The notes beneath the pieces were generated by a model. That model searched no databases and was not told the DNA's origin. It was given only the letters and a program-made list of their open reading frames with translations. The translations under genes were made by a program, and so were the position numbers. Of a stretch of 64,000 nucleotides of DNA, positions 1 through 7,794 are shown piece after piece. The stretch is taken from positions 124,001-188,000 of the forward strand of contig JAKIUQ010000002.1 in assembly GCA_021647465.1 (NCBI GenBank), in the 5' to 3' direction. The DNA is from Emcibacter sp. (GTDB lineage: Bacteria; Pseudomonadota; Alphaproteobacteria; Sphingomonadales; Emcibacteraceae). The stretch's first letter is position 1. Every line of letters starts with the position of its first letter.

Positions 1-1386
1 CTTGGCAAAGATCAGGATATTTATCTGGCGCGGGTGAAATGGCTGCCGGATAATAGCGGAGTGTTTTTTCAGCGGCTCAATCGGGCTCAGGACAGGCTTG
101 ACCTGATTTTTGCGGATGTAAAAACGGCTAAAGTCAGGCCTGTTTTGACCGAAACGTCGAAATATTGGGTTAATTTGCAGCATAATCTGGAATTCATCAG
201 AGATGGCAAAGAGTTTGTCTGGGCATCGGAGCGCAATGGCTTCAACCATCTTTATCATTATAAAGCTGATGGCACGTTAATGGGGCAGTTGACGGACGGC
301 GACTGGGTAGTGACCGAGATATTGCAAATTGACGAGGCCGCAGGAGAATTATATTTCTCCGGCCATGCGGATACACCAATTGAGCATCATTTATATAGGG
401 TAAAATTATCAGATAAAAAAGTGACGCGGCCCCTGCGCCTGTCCAAAGCCAAAGGATGGCACAAGTTTGTTTTTTCAGAAGGCGCGAATGATTATATAGA
501 TTATTTTTCTGATCCCGGCACGCCGGAACAGGTCTCAATCCGCAATAGCGCAGGCGATCTTTTGTCATGGATTGATGAGAATGCCTTGACGCAAGGCCAC
601 CCTTATTTCCCCTATATGGCAGAACATATCATGCCGGAATTCGGGTATTTCAAAGGCCCAAGCGGTGATGACCTTCATTACCGTATCTATAAGCCGTCTC
701 ATATGATAGAGGGGCAAAAATATCCGGTGATCTTTGCTTTGTATGGCGGGCCTCTTGTCCAGCGGGCCACGCGCGCCTGGGGGGATCCTTTTCACCAGAT
801 TCTGGCACAAAGTGGCTATATCGTTTTCACGCTTGATAATCGGGGCAGCGCAAGGCGCGGTACTGAGTTTGAAGGCGCGCTTTATCGCCAATTGGGCAGG
901 GTTGAGGTCGAAGATCAGGTGGCCGGCGCAGAATTCCTGAAACAATTTGATTATGTAGACCCGGATCGTATCGGGGTACAGGGTCATAGCTACGGCGGCT
1001 ATATCGTGCTCATGTCATTGTTTCAGGCACCGGAAATATTTAAAGTCGGCGTATCCAGCGCGCCGGTAACCGAGTGGCGTCTGTATGACACCGCTTATAC
1101 CGAACGTTACCTTGGCCTGCCGGACAAGAACAAGGCGGGCTATGATAACAGCAGTGTTTTTCCCTTTGTGAAAGGCCTGAAAGGTAAATTGCTGCTTATT
1201 CATGGCATGGCCGACGATAATGTGATCTTTAACAACAGCAGTATGTTGCTGGATGAGTTACAGAAAAATGCCCAGCAATTTGATTTTATGGCCTATCCCG
1301 GACAGACTCACAGAATTGGCAGCGATAAAATGCGCAAACGTCATTTTCTGAATTTAATAAAACGTTATTTTGATGAAAATTTATAG
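1..1386 (+). CDS. S9 family prolyl oligopeptidase (DPP IV-like), 5' truncated
   Basis: The reading frame is already open at base 1, so the start lies upstream and only the C-terminal ~460 residues are present. A beta-propeller-like segment is followed by an alpha/beta hydrolase domain. Counting from the GTG codon at 34, the nucleophile is Ser319 in GHSYGGY, the acid Asp394 in HGMADDNV and the base His426 in GQTHRI. This is the order and spacing of dipeptidyl peptidase IV-type S9 enzymes, which cleave dipeptides after proline, usually in the periplasm. The signal peptide would be outside the window. The family call is firm; substrate preference is unknown. Confidence 0.92.
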   Translation, partial: LGKDQDIYLARVKWLPDNSGVFFQRLNRAQDRLDLIFADVKTAKVRPVLTETSKYWVNLQHNLEFIRDGKEFVWASERNGFNHLYHYKADGTLMGQLTDGDWVVTEILQIDEAAGELYFSGHADTPIEHHLYRVKLSDKKVTRPLRLSKAKGWHKFVFSEGANDYIDYFSDPGTPEQVSIRNSAGDLLSWIDENALTQGHPYFPYMAEHIMPEFGYFKGPSGDDLHYRIYKPSHMIEGQKYPVIFALYGGPLVQRATRAWGDPFHQILAQSGYIVFTLDNRGSARRGTEFEGALYRQLGRVEVEDQVAGAEFLKQFDYVDPDRIGVQGHSYGGYIVLMSLFQAPEIFKVGVSSAPVTEWRLYDTAYTERYLGLPDKNKAGYDNSSVFPFVKGLKGKLLLIHGMADDNVIFNNSSMLLDELQKNAQQFDFMAYPGQTHRIGSDKMRKRHFLNLIKRYFDENL

Positions 1387-1450
1387 CGTTATGATGGTCT
1401 GCTTATGTGCGGGAATTTCCTTTAGATTTTGTTAAGATTAATGGGTTAAT

Positions 1451-1479
1451 TTGGCAAAGGCAGGATAAAATGCTATAAA
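1451..1479 (+). promoter_or_regulatory. Predicted sigma-70 promoter of the first PilZ gene
   Basis: TTGGCA at 1451-1456 and TATAAA at 1474-1479 are separated by 17 bases, 33 bases before the chosen ATG. The match is by eye only. Confidence 0.45.
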
Positions 1480-1512
1480 GCTATCCCCCCTGAGGAATGG
1501 GAATAAATGTGA

Positions 1513-1845
1513 ATGACCAAAGATGATATGATGAACAAAGGTGTGAAAGCTGTCATAAACTCCATGCGCAAGCATAACAGGAGAACCGTCGTTCAGCCGG
1601 TAACATTGGGCATTGGAAGTTTTACTTTTGATTGTACGGCATATGATGTGTCCCTTGGCGGTATTCGGTTGAAAGTTGATATCCCCATTGAGAGGGGGGC
1701 GGGCGTCTATATACAGCTTAAAAACAAGCTGAAACAAACGGCCAAAGTCATTTGGTTCGCAGATGGTTTTATGGGGCTTCGGTTTATGGATAATCCTGAA
1801 AAAGTGAAAGTTGGTTTGGGTAACCTTTCTAATGGGTTAAGTTAG
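1513..1845 (+). CDS. Small PilZ-domain protein
   Basis: A 110-residue protein made almost entirely of one PilZ domain. Both c-di-GMP contact motifs are present: RxxxR as RKHNR near residue 19 and (D/N)xSxxG as DVSLGG near residue 50. Single-domain PilZ proteins bind c-di-GMP and pass the signal to a partner such as a motor, synthase or regulator. No partner is encoded next to it. A second PilZ gene of the same length follows 45 bases downstream, so the two are probably a duplicated pair. An alternative ATG lies at 1528; 1513 was kept because it includes the longer N-terminus. Confidence 0.88.
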   Translation: MTKDDMMNKGVKAVINSMRKHNRRTVVQPVTLGIGSFTFDCTAYDVSLGGIRLKVDIPIERGAGVYIQLKNKLKQTAKVIWFADGFMGLRFMDNPEKVKVGLGNLSNGLS

Positions 1846-1890
1846 GCTAACGGATTTAGTTAAAAAATTGTTTTTGAGTATGGAGTATGT

Positions 1891-2223
1891 ATGAGTAACT
1901 TGAATAAAGAAAATGACGCTGAAGCGGGCGTTATTCGCAGGCGTTTTTCACGGCAACCCGTATTGTTGAAAGCCGTTCTGGATACGGGGCATTATGAGTT
2001 TGAATGTATCGCTTATGACTTATCTTTAAAAGGGATAAGAGTTAAGCTGGACCTTCCTCTGGAAACGCACTGCGAGGTTTGGTTGCTGGTGAAGGATTGC
2101 CTCAGAATCCCGGCTCATGTTATATGGTCGAAAGAAGGTTATATCGGCCTTGAATTTTCTCTTTCATCCAAGCAAGTCTCTGGCATATTGGGCACCATAG
2201 GCGCGCGTTTGCCTAAAACCTGA
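1891..2223 (+). CDS. Small PilZ-domain protein, paralogue
   Basis: A 110-residue PilZ protein similar in length and layout to the preceding gene. It has RRFSR (RxxxR) at about residue 18 and DLSLKG (DxSxxG) at about residue 48, so c-di-GMP binding is expected. A GGAG-type ribosome site lies before ATG 1891. The loops diverge from the upstream copy, which suggests an old duplication with separate partners. A weak hairpin with a T-run follows the stop. Confidence 0.88.
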   Translation: MSNLNKENDAEAGVIRRRFSRQPVLLKAVLDTGHYEFECIAYDLSLKGIRVKLDLPLETHCEVWLLVKDCLRIPAHVIWSKEGYIGLEFSLSSKQVSGILGTIGARLPKT

Positions 2224-2250
2224 TTTTTTAAATATAATTATATTGAACAA

Positions 2251-2277
2251 GTCATATTGGTAAGATATGGCTTTTTT
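2251..2277 (+). terminator. Weak intrinsic terminator after the PilZ pair
   Basis: GTCATAT (2251-2257) can pair with ATATGGC (2265-2271) across a 7-base loop, with one G-T pair, and is followed by six T. It is AT-rich, so strength is doubtful, but its place 28 bases after the stop fits. Confidence 0.45.
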
Positions 2278-2551
2278 CATATGTGTTATAACCTTCAATG
2301 ATTATGATGCCTTGCCTGTATCTAAGTGCAGGCAACCCTAATATTCAGAATTTTTTCTTCTTTCAAAAAAAGAGGCGGGTTCTCCGAGTCTTTTCAGCCG
2401 ATATTTCCATTTACCCAAGAATCCAATTCCCTTTCAGGGATTTTTACGTCTCGGGGTCGTTTTTTTTCCATTTTTAAAAATGAAAAAAAAGGCCTGAGAT
2501 GGTATTCTATCCTACTGTAATATAAGACATAACTTATCATAGATGGGGGTA
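2278..2551. other. Gene-free leader region upstream of the dcw control sites
   Basis: No credible gene is seen. Two dyads are present: TTGCCTG (2312-2318) with CAGGCAA (2329-2335) around a 10-base loop, and an AT-only dyad with CATTTTTAAAAATG at 2469-2482 flanked by a T-run on the left and an A-run on the right (2460-2490). The latter may bend or extrude DNA. A 64-codon open frame at 2326-2520 has low-complexity content and no ribosome site and was not called. Confidence 0.5.
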
Positions 2552-2566
2552 TTAACCACTTTTTAA
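2552..2566 (+). promoter_or_regulatory. CtrA-type site, TTAA-N7-TTAA
   Basis: TTAA at 2552-2555 and TTAA at 2563-2566 are exactly seven bases apart, and both are followed by CC. This is the full consensus for the cell-cycle regulator CtrA. It lies 117 bases before mraZ. By chance about one perfect 8-base match is expected per 65 kb of balanced sequence, so the position matters more than the match itself. Confidence 0.55.
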
Positions 2567-2579
2567 CCACCTGTGAGTA

Positions 2580-2624
2580 CCATGTAAACCCATTGACTAC
2601 CCATCTAATACCATGTTATTCCAT
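2580..2624 (-). promoter_or_regulatory. Phased MraZ-type operator boxes
   Basis: CCAT occurs at 2580, 2590, 2601, 2611 and 2621, spaced 10, 11, 10 and 10 bases. On the minus strand these read ATGGA, ATGGT, ATGGGT, ATGGGT, ATGGT. MraZ of Escherichia coli binds TGGGN direct repeats at 10-base spacing before its own gene. The helical phasing and position directly before mraZ make this a good candidate for the autoregulatory operator of the cluster. Confidence 0.65.
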
Positions 2625-2630
2625 GATGGA

Positions 2631-2659
2631 TTGATAGGGTCATTCAAAACACTGATAAT
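2631..2659 (+). promoter_or_regulatory. Predicted mraZ promoter
   Basis: TTGATA at 2631-2636 and GATAAT at 2654-2659 have a 17-base spacer. It sits directly after the MraZ-type boxes and would start transcription within about 20 bases of the mraZ ATG. A second AT-rich hexamer, TATAAT at 2660-2665, lacks a -35 at normal distance. Confidence 0.45.
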
Positions 2660-2682
2660 TATAATATAATGTAGGGCAGAAA

Positions 2683-3105
2683 ATGCCATTATTTTCGTCG
2701 ACATACACCAATAAGGTGGACAAGAAGGGCCGGGTTTCTGTGCCGGCCCCCTTCCGTTCGACATTGCCGAGTGACGATCAGTCTATTTCCGTTTTGCCGT
2801 CTCTGGTTAGTAAAGCCATTGAGGGTTTTGATTATTCCTATTTGACGCAAATCAGCGAGCGGCTGGATAATTATGATATGATGACGGTGCCTGGTCAGCC
2901 CTCAAATCCGGCGGCTAAGATCCTGTCCAGAAGCATGACCCTCTCCATCGACAGCGATGGCCGGATCGTCTTGCCTCAGGAATTTATGAAACATGCCGGC
3001 ATATCCGACCGCGCGGTTTTTGTCGGGCTGGGGAAAACTTTTCAAATCTGGAGCCCCGAAGAATATACCGCTGCGATGGGGCAGGATGAAGAGGAATTGA
3101 TGTGA
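2683..3105 (+). CDS. mraZ: Transcriptional regulator MraZ
   Basis: A 140-residue AbrB/MraZ-fold protein with two SpoVT-AbrB-like repeats: the first centred on VDKKGRVSVP and the second on IDSDGRIVLP. MraZ forms ring-shaped oligomers and represses the division/cell-wall operon by binding phased repeats upstream of itself; such repeats are visible here. It is the first gene of the dcw cluster. Its stop TGA at 3103-3105 shares its last base with the ATG of rsmH. Length is normal for the family. Confidence 0.97.
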   Translation: MPLFSSTYTNKVDKKGRVSVPAPFRSTLPSDDQSISVLPSLVSKAIEGFDYSYLTQISERLDNYDMMTVPGQPSNPAAKILSRSMTLSIDSDGRIVLPQEFMKHAGISDRAVFVGLGKTFQIWSPEEYTAAMGQDEEELM

Positions 3106-4115
3106 TGGCGGATACCGTATGTGACCCCCGTCATTTCCCTGTCATGCGGGATGAGATCATCGCCATGGCCGCCCCCAAAGACGGTGAAATATTTATCGAT
3201 GGTACTTTTGGGGCCGGGGGCTATAGCCGCGCGATTCTGGAAAGTGCCAATTGTACCGTTTATGCCATTGACCGTGATCCACATGTTCAGGAAACAGCAG
3301 ACAAGCTGGCAGAAGAATATCCGGAACGTTTTCACCTGTTGCCGGGATGTTTCTCGCAAATGGATATCCTGATGGCAGATCATGGCGTGGGGGCGGTGGA
3401 TGGTGTCTTGCTTGATATCGGTGTTTCCTCCATGCAGTTTGACGATGCCCAGCGGGGTTTTTCCTTTCAGAATGACGGCCCGCTCAGTATGCGTATGAGC
3501 GATGAGGGGTTAAGCGCCGAAGATGTGGTGAATGATACTGAGGAAAACGACCTTGCGGATATTATTTATCAATATGGTGAGGAAAGAAAATCCCGCCGTA
3601 TTGCCCGCGCCATTATAGAGGCCCGCGCCATCGCCCCGATCACCCGCACCGCTCAGCTCGCGGCTATCATTGAAAAGGCGGTGGGTTATAAACGGTATAT
3701 TAAAGGCAAGCGACAAATTCATCCGGCAACCAGAACATTTCAGGCATTGCGTATTTATGTCAATGATGAGCTGGGCGAGCTTGCCAGAGGCCTTGTCGCA
3801 GCGGAACGTATTTTAGCGCCGGGCGGGCGTTTGTGTGTGGTGTCTTTTCACTCACTGGAAGACAGGATAATCAAACAATTTTTTAAACAAGGAAGCGGCG
3901 GTATTTCGCACGGCTCCCGTCATATGCCGCAAGCATTAACGGCAGTAGGGGATGTGGAATCGCAGCCTGCCTTTACCATGATTGCGCGCGGCGCTGTCAA
4001 GCCGACCAAGACGGAAATAGGACAGAATATACGTTCGCGGTCTGCAAAGCTTCGCGGGGCCTGCAGAACATCAGCAGCCTGTTTGTCAAAAGATGAATCC
4101 GGAGATGAAAAATGA
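3105..4115 (+). CDS. rsmH: 16S rRNA C1402 N4-methyltransferase RsmH
   Basis: A 336-residue S-adenosylmethionine-dependent methyltransferase (formerly MraW) that methylates N4 of C1402 in the 30S P site. The SAM-binding loop FIDGTFGAGGYSR is near residue 28 and VVSFHSLEDR near residue 245; both are family hallmarks. ATG 3105 was chosen, overlapping the mraZ stop as TGATG; a GTG at 3102 is the alternative. It overlaps ftsL by four bases (ATGA). Confidence 0.97.
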   Translation: MADTVCDPRHFPVMRDEIIAMAAPKDGEIFIDGTFGAGGYSRAILESANCTVYAIDRDPHVQETADKLAEEYPERFHLLPGCFSQMDILMADHGVGAVDGVLLDIGVSSMQFDDAQRGFSFQNDGPLSMRMSDEGLSAEDVVNDTEENDLADIIYQYGEERKSRRIARAIIEARAIAPITRTAQLAAIIEKAVGYKRYIKGKRQIHPATRTFQALRIYVNDELGELARGLVAAERILAPGGRLCVVSFHSLEDRIIKQFFKQGSGGISHGSRHMPQALTAVGDVESQPAFTMIARGAVKPTKTEIGQNIRSRSAKLRGACRTSAACLSKDESGDEK

Positions 4116-4597
4116 TCAAAGTTGTCGTGAGTTTTTTTGTGCTGATGGTGGTGATATCCGCAGGGACGGTATATAGCCTGAAAGAGACAACAGAACGGCT
4201 GGAGGCTCGCAAAAACCAGCTTTCCGCACAGATTTTAAAAGACCATGCGGCCATCAAGGTGCTGCGTGCAGAAATGGCCTATTTAGCGCAGCCGGAACGA
4301 TTGCAAAAATTAAGCGCAAGGTTTCTCGCATTGGCCCCCGTTGAATCAGGCCAGATGGCCGGTGCCATAAATGCGATCGCCACCCGCGAAGGGGCCACAG
4401 GTAAAGAGGACGGGCAGAATATGTATAAACTGGTCTCATTCCCTGTGGATGAATTCCCGGTATTATTGCCTCAAAGCAAGCCCTTAAATAAAAAGATTCA
4501 TAAGCCTCAAAATAAGAGGATCAAGCCCCAAAATAAAAAGATTGAGGCCCCCAGTTTTTATGATCGAATTTCGCTTACCATAGGAGATGATGAATGA
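4112..4597 (+). CDS. ftsL: Cell division protein FtsL-like
   Basis: A 161-residue single-pass inner-membrane protein. Residues 3-22 form a membrane segment, followed by a periplasmic coiled coil (ETTERLEARKNQL to about residue 75). This matches FtsL, which joins FtsB and FtsQ and activates FtsW-FtsI. The position between rsmH and ftsI supports the call, because FtsL sequences diverge widely. The C-terminal ~45 residues are unusual: three near-repeats of PQNKKI (KPQNKRI, KPQNKKI and a related first copy) form a basic tail. It overlaps ftsI by ATGA. Confidence 0.85.
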   Translation: MIKVVVSFFVLMVVISAGTVYSLKETTERLEARKNQLSAQILKDHAAIKVLRAEMAYLAQPERLQKLSARFLALAPVESGQMAGAINAIATREGATGKEDGQNMYKLVSFPVDEFPVLLPQSKPLNKKIHKPQNKRIKPQNKKIEAPSFYDRISLTIGDDE

Positions 4598-6273
4598 GGT
4601 CTGCTGACCTCCATATTGAAGGCGTTAAACACGAAGCCATTGAGGTGGCGCGAAATCGTTTGATGGTGCCGGCCTTTCTTTTTGTGCTTGGCTTTGGAAT
4701 ATTGGTTGTTCGCCTGGTGTCCATTGGTATATTTGAGGATATATCGGATCAGATCACCCATGCCCGGCCCGTAACAACAGAAATTGTGCAGGAACGTGTC
4801 GATATTCTAGATCGGAACGGGGTCGTTCTGGCAACTAATTTGTCCGCGCCATCGCTGGCTGTCCGCCCGAGGCTGATTACGGAGCCAGAGGAAACAGCAG
4901 ACAAGATCGTCGCCGTTTTGCCTGATTTAAACAGGACAAGTGTACTCAACAAGCTTAAATCGTCCCATCACTTTCTTTATATCAAGCGTAATTTAACGCC
5001 AAAACAGGTATGGCGCATTAATGCTCTTGGCTATCCGGGATTGATTTTGGAACAGGCGGAAAAAAGAATATATCCTCAGGGAAATCTGGCGTCGCACGTT
5101 CTGGGTTATGTCGATGTGGAAAACAGGCCGCAGGCCGGGGTCGAAAAATTCTTCAATGACCATCTGTCTAATACGGTGCGCTCAAACGATCCGCTATATC
5201 TGTCTCTGGACATCAGAGTTCAGCATATCGTGCGGCAGGAACTTGCCTTTGCCATGAATAAATTTTCTGCTATTGGGGGCGCGGGAATGGTCATGGATAT
5301 TAATAGCGGCGAAATTCTGGCCATGACGTCTCTGCCGGATTTTGATGGTAATGGTTCGGTGCAGCCCGCGTCTTCGGAAATGAAAAATCGCAATATTCTG
5401 GAGCCTTATGAAATGGGTTCTGGCTTTAAAGTCTTCACTATTGCCATGGCGCTGGACAGCGGAACGGTTACGTTAAATGATGCATTTGATGCAACGGAGC
5501 CCTTAAAAGTTGGTCGCCGTACGATCAATGACGACCATGCGAAAGAGCGCATATTAAATGTGCCGGAGATTTTTACTTTTTCTTCAAATATCGGCTCATC
5601 TCTTATTATTCGGGAGGTGGGCGTAGAGCAGCAGAAAAATTATCTGCAAAAATTCGGCATGTTTGAAAAAACCGTTGTCGAGCTTACGGGTTTGTCGCGC
5701 CCGATCTTGCCGGCGCACTGGGGGGAAATTCAATCCATGACCGTATCCTACGGCCATGGTATTGCGGTGACGCCGCTGCATCTGGTGACAGGAATTTCTG
5801 CTATGATCAATGGCGGACGCCTTATTCCTGCCACCTTGATCCGTAAAGATACAGCTCCTGACAATGACTATTATCCGCAAGTGATTTCGTCTGAAACCAG
5901 TCAAAAAATGCGTCATTTGATGCGTCTTGCCGTTGAATATGGCAGCGGCGGCAGGGCTCATGTAAAAGGGTATCTTGTTGGCGGAAAGACAGGCACGGCA
6001 GAGAAGGTGGTTAATGGCAAATATAGCCGGCAAGATAAAATCACGTCTTTTGTTGGGGCCTTTCCCATGGATAATCCAAAATATGTGGTTTTTGCCATGC
6101 TTGATGAACCCAAGGGTATCGAGGAAACTTTTTATAAAGCAACAGGAGGCTGGGTCGCGGCCCCTGTGGTTGGAGAGATTATTAAAAAAATCGGCCCTCT
6201 GCTTGGGGTTCTGCCAAAAGAATATATTGAAACAAAATACCATAATTTGATCCTGGTAGATGCCGGGAAATAA
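4594..6273 (+). CDS. ftsI: Septal peptidoglycan transpeptidase FtsI (PBP3)
   Basis: A 559-residue class B penicillin-binding protein that cross-links septal peptidoglycan together with FtsW. A membrane anchor lies at about residues 25-48, followed by the pedestal domain and the transpeptidase domain. Catalytic motifs are SxxK as S276-G-F-K279, SxN as S330-S-N332 and KTG at 465-467 (GGKTGTAEK). All are intact. The residue pair before the nucleophile is GS in 'EMGSGFK' where most homologues have 'EPGSTFK'. The 24 bases before murE form the first real gap in the cluster. Confidence 0.96.
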   Translation: MRSADLHIEGVKHEAIEVARNRLMVPAFLFVLGFGILVVRLVSIGIFEDISDQITHARPVTTEIVQERVDILDRNGVVLATNLSAPSLAVRPRLITEPEETADKIVAVLPDLNRTSVLNKLKSSHHFLYIKRNLTPKQVWRINALGYPGLILEQAEKRIYPQGNLASHVLGYVDVENRPQAGVEKFFNDHLSNTVRSNDPLYLSLDIRVQHIVRQELAFAMNKFSAIGGAGMVMDINSGEILAMTSLPDFDGNGSVQPASSEMKNRNILEPYEMGSGFKVFTIAMALDSGTVTLNDAFDATEPLKVGRRTINDDHAKERILNVPEIFTFSSNIGSSLIIREVGVEQQKNYLQKFGMFEKTVVELTGLSRPILPAHWGEIQSMTVSYGHGIAVTPLHLVTGISAMINGGRLIPATLIRKDTAPDNDYYPQVISSETSQKMRHLMRLAVEYGSGGRAHVKGYLVGGKTGTAEKVVNGKYSRQDKITSFVGAFPMDNPKYVVFAMLDEPKGIEETFYKATGGWVAAPVVGEIIKKIGPLLGVLPKEYIETKYHNLILVDAGK

Positions 6274-6297
6274 TTAAGTCAGTGGAAAATAATTAAA

Positions 6298-7794
6298 ATG
6301 AAACTTTCTGAACTGTTAGCGGGTAAGGCGCCGTGCCGTGATGTAAAAATCACCGGCATTACGGCTGATAGCCGGTCAGTGCAAAAAGGGTTCTTTTTCG
6401 CGGCGCTTCCCGGCACACAGGTTGATGGCGCAGAATATATCGGGGCGGCGATAAAGGCAGGGGCGGCGGCTATCCTTTGTCGACCTGATGCTGTATTGGA
6501 TAATGATGACGTCATATGGATCAGCGACCACATCCCCGCGCGACTTTTTGCCCATATTGTGGCCCGTTATTTTGACAAGCAGCCAGATACAATCGCGGCC
6601 GTAACCGGAACCAATGGCAAAACGTCCGTGGCCTCCTTTACCCGCCAGATTTGGGAATATATGGGCCATAAGGCGGCGGCTATTGGGACGCTTGGGATTA
6701 CGGCACCAGGAATGTCAGATGGCATATCGGATGCGGCGGCACAGGCAACCGGCATGACGACCCCGGACCCTGTCACGTTGCAATCCGCCATGAGTGAGCT
6801 TTGCCGTGCCGGTGTTGATCATGTGGTTTTTGAGGCTTCCAGTCATGGTCTTGCGCAATACAGGCTGGATGGGGTTAATGTTTCTGTGGCGGCCTTTACC
6901 AATCTGACCCGTGATCATTATGATTATCACGGCGGCAAGGAAAATTATTTTTATGCCAAGGCCCGCCTGTTTGGCGAGGTGATGAAGCCGGGCAGTATCG
7001 CGGTTTTGAATGCGGATTGTCCGATCGTCATGGAAGTGGCCGATATCTGTTGGGCGCGGGGCCATAAGGTGATCACCGTGGGGCAATATTCCGGCGATAT
7101 TCGTCTGCTTCGTCAAAGAACATCAGACGTCGGGCAGGAAATTACCATAAGTTACAAGTCTGAAATATATGATCTTATGCTGCCGTTAATTGGCTCTTTT
7201 CAGGCGATGAACGCCTTGATGGCGGCGGGTCTTGTGATCGGCAGCGGCGGTGATGCGAAGAAGGCCTTCAAGGCGCTGTCATATTTAAAAGCGGTGCCGG
7301 GCCGAATGGAACAGGCAGGCCGGCATTCGTCCGGGGCCAGAATTTATGTGGATTATGCCCATACGCCGCAGGCCCTTAAAACAGTTCTGGAATCTATCAG
7401 GCCCCATACTAAAAACAAACTATCCGTTGTATTTGGCTGCGGCGGCGACAGAGATAAAGGCAAGCGAAAAATCATGGGGGGGATTGCAGCGGAATTTGCC
7501 GATAAAGTTTATATCACAGACGATAACCCCAGAAGTGAAATGCCAGAAGCTATTCGCGCCGAGATAATGGCAGAATGTCCAGAGGCCTTTGAAATCGGCG
7601 ACAGGTCAGAAGCGATTGCGGCCGCCGTAAATGCCCTGCAAAAAGGCGATATTCTACTGGTCGCCGGCAAGGGGCATGAGCAGGGCCAGATTATTGGCGG
7701 CAGGGTTCGGCCTTTTGAGGATATGTCGGAAATCCGCTCTGCCCTGACGACAAATAATGATGCAACTTCTTTGAACAGGAGGGCCCGCTCATGA
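6298..7794 (+). CDS. murE: UDP-MurNAc-tripeptide synthetase MurE (meso-DAP adding)
   Basis: A 498-residue cytoplasmic Mur ligase that adds the third amino acid to UDP-MurNAc-L-Ala-D-Glu. The ATP loop TGTNGKTS is at residues 103-110. The DNPR motif at 409-412 is the known marker for meso-diaminopimelate, so the wall should be the DAP type. The stop overlaps murF as ATGA, indicating translational coupling. Confidence 0.97.
   Translation: MKLSELLAGKAPCRDVKITGITADSRSVQKGFFFAALPGTQVDGAEYIGAAIKAGAAAILCRPDAVLDNDDVIWISDHIPARLFAHIVARYFDKQPDTIAAVTGTNGKTSVASFTRQIWEYMGHKAAAIGTLGITAPGMSDGISDAAAQATGMTTPDPVTLQSAMSELCRAGVDHVVFEASSHGLAQYRLDGVNVSVAAFTNLTRDHYDYHGGKENYFYAKARLFGEVMKPGSIAVLNADCPIVMEVADICWARGHKVITVGQYSGDIRLLRQRTSDVGQEITISYKSEIYDLMLPLIGSFQAMNALMAAGLVIGSGGDAKKAFKALSYLKAVPGRMEQAGRHSSGARIYVDYAHTPQALKTVLESIRPHTKNKLSVVFGCGGDRDKGKRKIMGGIAAEFADKVYITDDNPRSEMPEAIRAEIMAECPEAFEIGDRSEAIAAAVNALQKGDILLVAGKGHEQGQIIGGRVRPFEDMSEIRSALTTNNDATSLNRRARS

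Noticed and set aside
2326..2520. 64-codon plus-strand open frame upstream of mraZ
   Set aside because: Low-complexity Ser/Phe-rich product, no ribosome site, overlaps AT hairpins; better read as a regulatory region.
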